From positions 13,825,966 through 13,889,965 of the forward strand of contig OU015490.1 in the NCBI GenBank assembly GCA_907164885.2: DNA of 64,000 bases. Direction: 5' to 3'. The notes beneath the pieces are model-generated. The model saw nothing but the letters and a program-made list of their open reading frames with translations. It was not told the origin of the DNA and ran no database searches. Source of the DNA: Dolomedes plantarius. Its lineage: Eukaryota; Arthropoda; Arachnida; Araneae; Dolomedidae. The position numbers and the translations under genes were made by a program. Each line of letters opens with the position of its first letter. Positions within the stretch are counted from its first letter, which is position 1. Below are positions 19,274-32,800 of this stretch, one piece after another.

Positions 19274-22242
19274 AAATAACCCTAGTAAAATATGTTCTTC
19301 CCACATTTTTTGCTAGCCTGCTGCACCCTCCCCCCCGAAGTTGAGAACCACTGATATAGTAAGAAATTTTTGTCTCGGGCACCTTTTTCATTCTTTAAAA
19401 GGAAAGCCAATAATATTTTTAAATTGAAAGTATTCAAGGAAAAAAATGAGGTGTATTGTGTTTGAAACGTAAATAATTTCTTGAAAAATTTAAAAATAAA
19501 TCAGGTAGCCAAGCCCAAAACTTCTTTCTCCATGACAGAGTGCTATTTCAAAAGAAAATCAAAGTTGAACATTGTTAGACTCATTTTTCTCCATAGGTTA
19601 ACATGGAGCTAGGAGAAAATGACAGAGAGGAAAAATCATAAAATGAACTTAACCTTTCAGTTCCAAAAGTTTATTACTCATTCTAAAAATATGAAATTCC
19701 TGAAATGTACTCATTTTATGTCCAATATAAAAGAACAGAAGGAAAAAATGTTTTTTTAAAATTTATTAATCAAAATTTTAAATGATTCCAAATGGCATCA
19801 TTGGGAATTAAGTAGTGCATGAGTTAAAAATAGAGTTGATGCCATTTGGAATCATTGGGAGTTGATGCTAGGTGGAAAAAAGTAAATATTTTAATATATT
19901 TTGATCTATAGATGTATCTGAAGCAAATAATATATTTTAATGAATAAATAATATATTTTAATGTATATTAATAATATATTTTAATTATATTATTATAAAA
20001 TATTTTAATATATTTTGATCTATAGATGTATCTGAAGCAAATAATATATTTTAATGAATAAATAATATATTTTAATGTATATTAATAATATATTTAAATT
20101 TATTTTACATAAAATTTTTTAAAACAATTATTAATTTTGTTAAGACAAAGTGATACATTGCATTTTTCACACATAGTTCTGGTGTACGATTTGATACACA
20201 ATTTTCTTCTTCTTTTTCCTTCTATATGAAGAGGCCAATGGCCTAAATTACCAAATCTGACATCAGCAATGGGATTTATTATTTTTGATTTCTTGACTAC
20301 TGTTGGAGAACAGTCAGAGTGTTTTGGTCTCCCTCAAGAGCGCTGGCATTTATTAGCCATCAATAGTGCTTTTGAGACTGCTGATTTAAAGACATACAAT
20401 GGCAAATACTTTGCATTTGCCTCTGATATTTGCTTCAAATGTCTTTGATAAAGAAGCCATGCATTCACAATACATATATCTAACAAATGGAAAATTATTC
20501 TTAGGTAATATCTTTTTGCATGTAAGTCCAACAAGCATATCCATTTGGTGTACACCACCCATCCCTTTGTTAGAAACATCAACAATGTGTGGTCTTTTTA
20601 CATCAATAAAGCTTTTTCAAGCAACAGACCATCTTTATACACTCTCCACAAAAGGTAGAAATGGTAGTGACACATTTATTGTCAAACCCTTTTACTGTTG
20701 TAATGTTTTTATCGTCTGTTGCATAATCGTAGCTTCCATGTCCAGAACCTTTCAATTTTCCCCCATCTTTAGAGAATAGAAAACCATTTTTCGAATTTTT
20801 GGGAAGTCTATTTTCCCGAACAGTTCCTGCCATCAGTAAGTTGCACAGCTAGCTTTATCTATCGATAAAAATTCCGATCTTCTTTTTGGCATGTTAAAAA
20901 ATTTTGAAGCAAATCAGTAGAAGTATACTTATAATCAAATAATACAATTAAAGTATTCAAATTTTGTACAATCATGTGCCAGAACCGCTAGCAATCGTAA
21001 ACAAACATTTAGAGGTATTGAGTTGCACACCCCATTGATAACTCCCAGCAATGCCATTTGGAATTACTAGTTTTTGAAAAAATAAACAACAAAAATTTCG
21101 GATAATCTGTTTTAAAAAATTGACAGAATATGATTTTTACACATATTTAAGAATGATAAAAGACTAATTTAAACATTATTTTTTTAATTACATCTAAAAT
21201 GAAATTGATTTTGTTTTTAGATTTCAGCTGACACTCAAACATAAAAAATTTCTTCCTTTACTGGGATTGTGTTGCCTTCTATTGGATAAAGAAAATAATA
21301 TTTTTGAATAGAAAAATGTACAAATATTTTAATAAAATTTATTTCATATCAGTGGCATTTCTGGCGGCTGAGAAAAAAAATTATGAAAATCATGATTTCA
21401 ATTGGCATCACTTTGAGTGAAAGGGTTCAAATGTGAAATGAAAGTGAAGATCCAAAAGAAATCAGGAAAAACAATCAATTGCCATTCATAAATGTTGAGA
21501 AATTGGTTGGTATATAACCAATTCGCCGACTTCTAAATCCAAGTCTTAAAAAAAAAAAAAAATAAGTGCAATAGCAGACTTTAGCAGTGGTCGATGAAAA
21601 GTAGTTTAAAAAAAAAACTTCTTCAAGTCTAACATTTTAAAACTATAATTTGTTGTATAATCATAAACATATGTAAAAGAGACATACACTGCAATAGTCG
21701 GCAGTAAAAACAAAAACATTTACAATACACCAGATCAACTGTTATCAATCCTGAAAAGGAGTGTCTCGATATAAAAATACACACGAGCTTAAATACTTGT
21801 TTCTGATAAGTTTAAATTTACCTCTCAGTTACCAGTCATACCACCAATCGTTGCGGTTCTGATACATTGGCGGTGGTATGAATTAACACATCGGAAGAAT
21901 TGAATTACAAGCTTACACGTCATCGGTTTGTAATGATGTCATTAGAAGATGATTTATAAAGATGTTGTACAGAAGAAAAATAAGGGTGTTTAAGAAATTT
22001 AAAATATAGTTTCCCAACAATAAATACGAAACTTTTTTTTAAAATGAGTTTTAAAAAATATATCTGTCCTTATCTGGAAAATTAACACTCTACAGTTGAA
22101 GCAGCTGTAATCTTGGATGCATTATAAACAAATAGAGCAGTGGTTCTCAACCTGGGGAGGCATGAGGGATATTCAGGGGGGGCGTGAATGTATGACGAAA
22201 ATATTTTAGTAAGGTTACTTATGTTATATATATTTACACACA

Positions 22243-22307
<65 letters not shown>

Positions 22308-25300
22308 AGCTGAAAACCCGAACTTTGCTATGGAGTATATTCAAATTAAATACAACAGTCAATGTATGCAATTAATGCCAAAATATATATATATATATAT
22401 TTATAATAAATACAACGATCAATGTATACAATTGATGTAAAAAAAAACCAAAAAATATATTTATAAAAAAATCGTAAGAGATATTTTTATAGACAAAATA
22501 ATGTAGAAGAAAATATTCAAATTAAATCTAATAGGACATACTAAAGAATATAGTACAGTTAATATAGTACAGTTTGAGAAACATATCTTTTACTGTATTT
22601 TAATATTTTTTTGGATAATGTCCAATCGTCTGCCGCATTAGCAAGGGAAAAAATATTTTTTTGTCTATTTCATTGTTATGGACATGATGATGAATTTATT
22701 TAAAGTACCAGAAAAAGAAATCACGTGATCGGCATTTAATAAATTAAATTCTAAAATTTAATCTTTAAAAATTCACCAAAAATCAGAAAATGGAGGTAAA
22801 GATTCGAAAAAGATTTCATTTTAAAGGAATTTTTAGGATCTTTCATGTGACATAAATTTCATAACCCTCAAATTATTATTTTAAATGCAAACTTAAAAAA
22901 GTTACTAAAACAACTTAAAAATTTAATTTAAAAAAATCTAAGAAGAATTTTTCAAAAATCTTTCTTACTGCACCCCTATACTATAGGAAGAATCACCATG
23001 CAAAATGTCAGCTCTTTAGGTCCAGCGGTTTGGTCTGTGCGTTGTATGTCAGTTACGGAACAATTTTATATATATGGATTAATATATGTATATATATATA
23101 TATTTATATACAGGCCTCGGGAGGTATAGGGTAAGAGGATCAGCCAAAGGGTAGGCGTACACCTAAAAAGGTTGAGTACCTCTGATATAGAGAAAACTCA
23201 AAAATCCTATTCTCTGTCATGTGTAAATAGACTCGTAATGAAATGTAAGGTTCACAGAAAGGTCCCCTAAAGTCATTTCAGTGGAATGACATTCAATGGA
23301 ATTTTGACACACATCTTGCAGCTGATGCTTTCTTGGTATTCTCAAAATCATTTTGCATCATTATTTTGATAAAATGCACATGATAATTGCTTATTTTCAT
23401 TTCTAGTGAACAGAATTTTCATCAAGTATGTTACTCTGATGAAATTTTAGAAAATTGCATACAACTAATAAAAATTGAAATTTTTACCATTTCCATTCAT
23501 CACTAATTTCTCTGGGTATAAAAAATGTCCGGTGATCCAACGTACAAAATTGCTCATCACCTTTTTCAAGGCTTTAAAAATTTGAAAAACAGAACGTCTG
23601 ATTCTCCAATAACATTGCCAGGAAATAGAATTATAAACTGAGGCCTGTTTGAAACAATTTTATTTTTTACTGTTTTGCATACAGTATATGTTTGAATTTT
23701 ATAAATTAAACAATAGGAATTCAAATATAACTAAAATAAATAAACCAACAGAGTTATATAAATATAATAAGAATATAGATAAAAAACAAACAGAAATCAA
23801 GCACTCAGGGCATCCACGCACCAGAGGCAAGATTCTGTATAAGTGCCGGAACTGAACCATAGAACGACATATTCCGGCACTTATACAGAATCTTGCCTCT
23901 GGTGTGTGGATGCCCTGAGTACTAAACTGAATCATATAGAACTGGCATCAGTACTAAACTGAATCGATAGCATTTAGAGTTTAGATTAGGCCAAACTAGA
24001 GGTATCTGCTGATTTTCAGGCATCCAAGAATGTCGAGGATTTATTGTATGTAAGTTACAATTAACAATTGTTAACAGTTTTTTCCCCTAAAAAATGAGTT
24101 TTTAAAATTAATATCTGAATATACATACCTCTTGGTAACAGCTCTTTCGTTTTCAGATATCTAGAGGAGGCCAGAATAATACATAGCAGTGAGTAAAAAA
24201 CAAAATACTAGAATTATCAGGCAATCACAAATATAGATACATATACGTATTAATGAAAAATTCAGTTCAATTAAGTGAAAGGATTCAGGTTGTCCTGTTC
24301 AAAAAGTAAATAAGCAGAAAAGAAACATGTTTCATTCCAATTATTTCAATATACACAATGACAAAAGAATTGTTTCTCAAAAGACTACTGTAGTGTTTTC
24401 ATTCTTTAGAATGGGCTCTTAGATTTTCAAAACTTCTAATACCATCCTATAAGCCTGTGATTATCAACCTTTTTAGGTCATCTAACCCTATGCCCCCCCA
24501 CTCCACCCCGAGGCCTATAAATAAATAAATAAATAAATTACCGTAATTTTGCACGTAAGCGCCGCACCCACTGTAAACGCCGCAGGGACTAAAATTTTCT
24601 ATTAAAAAAACCAAATTGGGGTAAGTGCCGCACCGGTATAAACGCCGCATATAAACTTTTCTTAGTTACCGTACCGTAACCAAATATTGAGACACCAGCC
24701 GAGATTTTAGGCTATTTCTGTAATAAAATAATAAAACACATAAAATAGAAATAAAATTTAAATTTAATTTTTAAAATTTTTTTTTCTATCATTTTAATGA
24801 TATAAATTCGATATAGTGCTAATCTATATATATATAAAATGCGTAGGTATGCGGCACAAAAATCGGCGATATTTCTACACTCCGAAGGGCAACGGCTTCA
24901 ACTACCAGATGTAAACATTAGCAGCCAACCGCGTGTGTGTAGTGGCTCGACGATGCCACTTAATTTGGTACAATTTAATTGCTGCATTTTAATCGTGAAT
25001 AATTTTAATTTATTCATTTGTTCCATCAGTTTTTCTAAATGTATGTAAGAGGTCAAACTTTCGACAAATTATATTTAGACCTATCAAATCCAGTGTTTAG
25101 TCATAGACAGTTGTATGTAATTTTATCTAGAGTCCATTCTTTTGATTCTGTCACTGTAGTATCTCCTACTTCTGAAATACTAAGCTGTCTATACCAAAAA
25201 ATTTTAGGAATATCATAGTAAACTATTAACAACTGCATTATAATACCTCAATAGTAAGTAAGAGTTAATTTTTTACACTTTTTTTTAGTACTTGCTGAAA

Positions 25301-26801
25301 TTTTACTCCATTTTATAAGTGAAGGAAATTTTCCCAACAATTTTTTTTATTTGATATGATTAAGTATTGATATCTGAATTGTGAACAATAGTATATACAC
25401 AGAGGGTGATGTAATGCACACTATATTTTAGTACTTGCTGATTTTTTATTCTTTTTTTTAAGTGACAAAATTTTTCTGCCATAATTTCTTATTTGATGTA
25501 ATGATAAAGTGTAGATATCTTAATTTTGAAAAATATTACATAAAGAGAAGGTTGAAATTTTTAAAATCATTGGTGTTGTTCTCAGTCTTATCTTTAACTC
25601 TGTTCTGAAGTAATGGAAATTCGCATTTTTTAATATCGATGTTTTAGAATCAGCCTTTTAGAGAATTTTGTAATGATTACAAACTTTTTGGCTGAGATCC
25701 CAAAACAACGTATTAACCCCCTTAACAAGGTATATTTATGATGACAGGTAATGGTAACATTTCCTACATATGTTACTTTCAGTTGAGTTGTTTTGCAAAA
25801 GAAAATAGAAAACTAAAAGCGACTATGCTGGTCGCGCAGCGGCTAGTTTTAAATATTTCTCTTAATAAATTATACTTTAACATTAGAAGCGCCGAATGAC
25901 ACCTCATACCTATAAGCACCGCAGGCAGTCATTTTGACCGCTAAGATTTGCTTTATCTAAATTGCTTTTTTGTAATGAAATGTCTACCAGGTCTACCGTA
26001 GTTCAATGCAAAAAAGGAATAAAACCTAAATGGGTACAAACGCATTTTTATTTCACAGTAACACATGATAAAGTATTACAAAATAAAAAAAGAAACGTAA
26101 TCATGGACCATTAAAGGGATAAAATACATATAAATCATACAGGTAAGAATTAAAGTAATAAAGACTTTAGGTAATACTAATAACCATCAAAAGAAGATAT
26201 AAGATACACTGGTAAAATTTATCGATCAATCATAAACATCAATGTCCTCGTCTTCCGTATCGGCATTGAAAAGAGACAGAATTTTTGGATCAATTTTCGT
26301 CCCTGGGTAGTCTGGATTTTTCTCGTTGGACGAACTGTTGTCGCCGGCATTGGGAACAATTATTTCTACCTTTCTAAAACTGGACATTATTGTCTTAATG
26401 GAGACATATCTCCATGTTTGAGAAACCCACTTCGCAACTTCTACGAAAGTGCTTTTCCCATAGTTCCGCGTTTTGTGTAAGAATGTCGACCTTCAATCAT
26501 ACAAGATTCCCAGCGACTTCCCAGTCACCAAAGTGTGTATGACATCACCGTCATGCTTTTCCAAAAAATAGTGAAGAACTTGGCGCATGCGCAGTGAAAA
26601 ACGCCCGTTCAAATAATGGGTGAGTCTCAATTTTAGTAGAAAAGTGCAAGCTATAAAGATTATTTTAAAATCCGAAATCGGCGTAAACGCCGCACCGGCG
26701 TAAGTGCCGCTCCCAACAATTTTTAAACTTTTTTTTTATGTATGCGCCGCGGCGCTTACGTGCGAAATTATGGTATATATGTATGTTTATGTATGTGAAT
26801 A

Positions 26802-26874
<73 letters not shown>

Positions 26875-29800
26875 TGTAAGTAACCCTAATAAAATATGTT
26901 CTGCATTAATTTGCTAACTGTCTCCCCCCCCCCCCTAACCTTATAGCATTAACACCTTCTCAGGTTTGGAATCACTGCTATATGCTTTAGAATAGTAGAT
27001 CCATCAAGTCATGGTAAAATGAATCATTTTAAAGATTGTATTGAACACAATTGAAATTTAAGGAAAATTTTTAATATTAAAAAAAAAAAAATATGCTTAT
27101 TTTTGGAAATAAAAGTAAGGAGTTTTAAGTAACATTAAACAAATTTTTAAGGACCTGACAAATATGACATGTTTTCAGCTACTTCTATAAAAACTTTCAT
27201 ACAAATTCGTTAAGACATTATACACTATTTCTTGTTGTTTTATAACATCACATAATTTTAAATGTAAATTCGATATTACTATCAGAACATAACATTTATG
27301 GCCTTTTCACACTGAATCCAGAGCATTGCGTAGCGTTAAAATTTTAACCCATCACAGAGCTCCATTCATTGACCATATGGTATGTGGAACCAATCACAGC
27401 CCATCTTAGGGCCAACAATGCTCTGGATGCAATGGGAACAGACCTTTAATGTTATGAGAATGCAGTTAATATCACAAGCTACTATAGTATATTTCTTATT
27501 AAACTTTATCTGTTTCTATCTTTTTTAGCCATGATTTTGTTCCACCCTATTCAACTTAGCTATTTAGGCAGAAAATTTAATTAAAAAAGAAATTTTCAGA
27601 ACAGAATATTACTGAAACAAGATAATCAGAAAATGGGAAGAAGGGACCTTTCACCTCGATTTTTTTAATTTTCAATTTTTAACTCTAGAATGAGAATAAT
27701 TAATAATCTTTTTCACTTCATTAAGAATCCTTAGAATTCAAAAAAAGGACTTTTTGGCAGGATAATGCCTGCTTTTCAAAAATGCTAACAATTTTCAAAA
27801 TGCTCCCTGTGCATTCCATACCATTTAAAAACCTTCCATATTTTAATATAAGTTTACCATATCTATATATATAAAACTGTTCTGTAACTGACTGACTGAC
27901 TTGACATATAACGTACAGACCAAACCACTGGATCTAAAGGGCTGAAATTTTGCATGGCGATTCTTCTTATAGTATAGGGGTGCACTAAGTAAGATTTTTG
28001 AAGAATTCATCTTAGATTTTTCAAAATTAATTTTTTAAGCTTTTTTTGTAACTTTTTTTAAGTTAGCATTTAAAATAATAATCGGAGGGTTTTGAAATTT
28101 ATATCACGAGAAAGATCATAAAAATTCATTTAAAATGAAATCTTTTTTCGCATCTTTAGCTACATTTTCTGAATTTTGGTGAATTTTTAAAGATTAATTT
28201 TTAGAATTTAATTTACAAAATGCTGATCGCGTGGTTTCTTTTCTTTTTGTGATACTTTAAATTAATTTTTTGTCATGTGCATAACAATGAAATAAATTAA
28301 CAAAAAATATTAAAATACAGTAAAAGATAAAACTTAACCACTAGACTAATTGAGATGGAAGTTTTTTAAGAATTTAATTCAAAATAGTATGTTTTATGAT
28401 ATTAAACAAACATATTAATTCCATACATTGATCGTTGTATTAATTATAAATATATATACAGTTGGTTCTCTGTTTAACGATGCTCTACTTAAATGACAAT
28501 CTCTATTTAAAAACGATATTTCCCGGTCCCGGTCCCTCCGATGTAAAAAAATTCTATTTTAAGACGATTTTGTTTCTATTTAACGACGATTTTTTCTTAC
28601 ATGATAAACTTTTTCTTCAACATTTTATCTACAGGAGGGTTTCTTTCTGTGGGGGAGTTTGGTTTCAATAACAGACCCGGAATTTCCTTTATATTTGTTG
28701 CAATCATAGACTTGTTGCAGTAGAAAAAACCGGGGGAGGGGGGGGATTACTGTTTCTCGGAAGATCGAACATTCTTCCCTGGTGGATCGAATTTCTTAGT
28801 GCGGGTGTGGAATCACTCTATTGTACCTACCATGTGGTCATGTGATTTACGAACTGTCCAAAAGCACCCCTCTCTCACTCCTTCTGGGAAGCACGTGTTC
28901 ATGTTTAGAGAATTCATGGTTGTGTGTAGGAGCTCATTCCAGTACGAATACGAGGTGAGCATAGCAAAATGGCATCAAAGCGAAAGCATCTTACGCTACA
29001 CGAAAAAGTGAAAATTATTGAAAACTGGGAAGAAAGTGTTGGAATAACAAAAGTCCAATTTGCAAGACAATTTCAGCTACCCGAGTCTACTCTCAAAGGC
29101 ATTTTAGCAAGCAAAGAGAAAATTCTTGAAGCAGCACAAAAATTTGGTTTGGGATCCAAATCCAAACGGCAGAAAATTCAATGTGGCCGATCAGAAGAGT
29201 TTGATAAGGCAGTCCTGCAATGGTTTCATCAAGCAAGAGCATCTAACATTCCAGTTTCCGGAGTGATATTTAAAGAAAATGCTATTATTCTGGCAGAAAA
29301 GTTTGGAATGCAAAATTTTCAGGCTTCAGCTGGTTGGCTAACAAAGTTCAAAGAAAGATACGGGCTTGTATTTAAAAGCATATCTGGTGAAAGTGGCTCT
29401 GTAGATGAAAAAATAGTGGATGAATGGAAAATAGTGCTGAAGGGGATATTAGATGGATATGATGAGAAGAACATATTCAATGCAGATGAGACGGGCCTAT
29501 TCTATAATATGGTGCCTAATAAAACCTTAACGTATATGGGCGAAAAGTGTTTTGGTGGAAAACACAGTAAGGAACGATTGACTGTTTTACTGTGCACTAA
29601 TTCAGATGGATCTGAGAAATTTCCACCACTAGTTATAGGCAAATCAAAGCAACCAAGGTGTTTTAAGAATATCACCAGGAAACCTTATGAGTACCGCAAT
29701 AACAATAAAACATGGATGACATCACAAATTTTTATTGACTGGATTAGAAAATTTGATGCAAAAATGCATCAAGAAAAGAGAAAAGTTTTACTTTTAATCG

Positions 29801-32800
29801 ACCGATGCAAACTCCAAATATCCCTGTACTTACAAATTTGACTATCCATTTCTTACCAGCTACTTGCACTAGCAAGTTGCAGCCATTAAACCTGGGTATC
29901 ATTCGCAGTGTGAAAGCATACTACAGAAAGTCTTTAATTAGGAAATTAATAAACAATTCGGCTGACAGTATGAAAATTAGAAAATTTACAATCTTGGAAG
30001 CAATGCACATGATAACATCAGCATGGAAAGAAGTTTCTTCATCCACAATAAAAAACTGCTTTTGCATTGCTGGAATTCACAAAGAACTTGTAGTGGAACT
30101 GCAAAGTACGGATGTAGAAATCAACGAAGATGACATTACCCCTGAAGAATGGAGATGTCTTGTTGAAGATGAGGATGTTTCAATTCAAGATTTCTACAAT
30201 TGTGATAAATATGTTTTAACAACAGATTTCAGAAATGTAGAACAAGTTTATGAAGATATTGTAAACGAAAACACAGTGTCAGACGAAGAAGGTGAAGTTG
30301 AAGACACGGAAAAAGAGACACTGCCACCGTCTTACACAGATGCAATTTCTGCTCTAGATGTTCTCCGATGTTATATTACATCGAAAATGGAAGGTGACTC
30401 ATTTAACATTTTTAGAAAATCTGGAAAAGAGAATAACGAAAACAAGGCGAATGAAGCAATCAACACTTTTTGAATTTTTTAAAACGTAATTTATTGTATT
30501 GTTTGTACTTTTTTTTCAATGTAATTTAAAACAACTTTTTGTGAATACAATAATGATGATAATAAAAATAACATTTTTAAACACGCCAATATATTAAGAA
30601 ATATATTGACAGTCCTAAGCCTGTAAAGTGTGAAGGGAAATGTTATTTTATCACAAATTCTGTTTAAGGACGATCTCTACTTAAGGACGATTTTTCACGG
30701 TCTCTTGAAAGTCGTTAAACAGAGAACCAACTGTATATATTTTTGGCAATGATTGCATACATTGACCATTGTATTTAATTTGAGTTTACTCTGTAGCAAA
30801 GCATAGGAATTCAACTAGTGTTACATAAAATCAAACTGGACACATTATTCTGTGAGCGCAGTTGAAACCACATGCTACAATACCATCTTTCTTTTCATCT
30901 GTTTGAGTGATGATTTTGTCCAACTCTACCAATTAATTTGAGCCTTTTAATCAATCCATCCATCAATGAAAATGGGTACTTGTCCATTAGGGTGGAACGA
31001 AAAAAACTTTTTTTTAAATTTCAATATGCTGTAGTTTTCAAAAGTTGCCTTTTATCAAAATAAAAACAGAAATTAAATATTAGCGTAATTGGTGTATGTT
31101 TTGAGTTGGCGCAAGAAGGGCAAACTTTTGGTTTTTATTCAATTTTTGACAAATTTCACAATTATTTTGAAATTGAATACACTTGTAGTACAAGAGAGTA
31201 GCAAAATATTTCATTTAAACATTCCTTTTAGTCAGGAAAGCTGCTAAACTGATTATGTAATACATTTCACTTCATAAAAATTGTACACATAAAGGCAAAT
31301 GGACGAGGCACTTTAAAAACACTCTTGCATTATCTCTCTCTCCCACTTTTCCACTAATGGTTTGGTCTGCTCCACGTCCACTCCCACGTGTGTTTCACAG
31401 CCTGCATTATATAACTTTATTTAGGTCAATGCATGAAAAAGTCTCATTCAGAGATGTTTTGTCTGTTACAGTGAAACTCAATTTAAGTTCTCTCAACGTT
31501 ATATATTTCTGTTTGTGTGTTAGAATTTTATCTGTCCCTATATGCATTTTCGTCTTCTAACAGTGTAGCTAAAATGGCATTGCCAAAAACAGTTCTAACA
31601 AGACAAATGTCATAATGCCCGATTTTCGGATATCCAAAAGAATTAAGTGAATTCATTTTGCCAACGATTGAAGACGTTATGAAGGGTTACCTTCGTATAA
31701 GCCATGCGATGAAACAGACATCTTCTAAGAATGCCTCAGTAAGTGAAATATCCCATATAATGACAAAAAGAATTGAAAGCATTTGGATGAAAGCTTCAAT
31801 TTCTGTACTTTCTCATATCTGAATCTTCCAAATGATTAAACATTATCACGTCAAGTACAGAAATATGGTGAAAGGAACAGCAAAATCTAATTTAAATTTA
31901 CTTTTATTTAAGAATGATTGTAAACGTTTATTTGATGTTGCTGCTTGCAAATGTTTAGATTTTAATTTTTGTAAATGTGAAAAAGAAAAAAAAGTCCCCT
32001 TACTAGAGCAAGACTTTTTAAAAGATCAGAGAAAAAAATAGAAAAATGTCTATAGGTACGATCGATAATGTAATATCTCAAGCTATAGCACTGAAAGTAA
32101 AAAGACAAAATAAAATATTGCAGAGAAAAATGAATTATATTCAACAAAAAGTACAAATTGGAAAAAATAATGAAACATACATAGATAGTGAAGTAGAAAC
32201 AGAGCAAAGTTCTGAAGAAGATAGAGTTTTAGAACCCAATTTTGCTATTGCCTCTACTTCAAGTGTCTCTCAAACCTCAAGTAGTCAAATGCGCATAAAA
32301 TTGCCTTCTGTAGCTTCTGTTTGTGATCGAACTGGAGTATCAGACAGAATTGCTGCAACAATTGCAAGTGCCGCTCTTCAGCAAGTTGGTCTGATTAGTG
32401 ATAAAGAAAAAAGTCTAGTAATTGACAGAAGGAAAATTAGATGAGAATGAAAAAAGAATCGCAAAAGGTATGTAGAAGAAAGTCAAAAGTTAGTTACAGA
32501 AAATAAAGGATTATTTTTTGACGGAAGAAAAGACAAGACTGTTGTGCAAGAAAAGAGAGGAACTAAGTATTACAAGAAAACTGTTATCAAAGAACATATG
32601 TCACTTGTTGGAGAGCCTGGATCAAAGTTTTTAGGACATGTAACACTGATTTCTGGCACTGGAAAAGGTATAAAAGATAGCAGAATGGCATTTTTCAATG
32701 ACAACACCCAACACTTAAACATTACTGCAATTGTATGTGATGGAACTGCTGTGAACACCGGATTGAATAATGGTGTGATTCCTTTATCGGAAAAAGAATT

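Larger units (their letters stand above)
19653..21425 (-). mobile_element. piggyBac-type transposon relic
   Basis: TTAA precedes CCTTTCAGTTCCAAAAG at 19653. The right end, read in reverse, starts CCCTTTCACTCAAAGTGATG next to a mutated TTAA (TTCA at 21426-21429). Short subterminal repeats of GATGCCATTTGGAAT occur near 19790, 19840 and 21050 in both orientations. The transposase remnant is on the minus strand at 20100-20833. A 114-bp tandem duplication lies at 19885-20100. Confidence 0.75.
24541..26773 (-). mobile_element. Pogo-type transposon with GCCGC-rich ends
   Basis: A 2233-bp element between TA dinucleotides (24539-24540 and 26774-26775). Left CCGTAATTTTGCACGTAAGC and right complement CCATAATTTCGCACGTAAGC match over about 25 bp with two mismatches. 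The motif GTAARYGCCGCA recurs in the subterminal regions. A transposase C terminus is on the minus strand (26226-26492). A Helitron (24823-25846) is inserted in the left part. Confidence 0.88.
24455..26977. mobile_element. hAT MITE hosting a pogo element (three-level nest)
   Basis: Left CTGTGATTATCAACC and right CAGGTTTGGAATCACTG are decayed versions of the CAGTGGTTCTCAACC ends. Flanks CTATAAGC (24447-24454) and CTATATGC (26978-26985) are a 7/8 duplication. Its body is split by the pogo-type element 24541-26773, and a (TA)n array (about 26807-26872) lies in its right half. Confidence 0.8.
27862..30818 (+). mobile_element. Helitron-like element C, split by a Tigger
   Basis: Starts TCTATATATATAAAACTGTT after host A (27861) and ends CTGTAGCAAAGCATAGGAAT, then TCAACTAG (30815-30818), before host T. 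It is the same family as Helitron A and 22305-23078 but in the opposite orientation. The 2275-bp Tigger 28459-30733 interrupts it; the pieces are 27862-28458 and 30734-30818. Confidence 0.8.
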
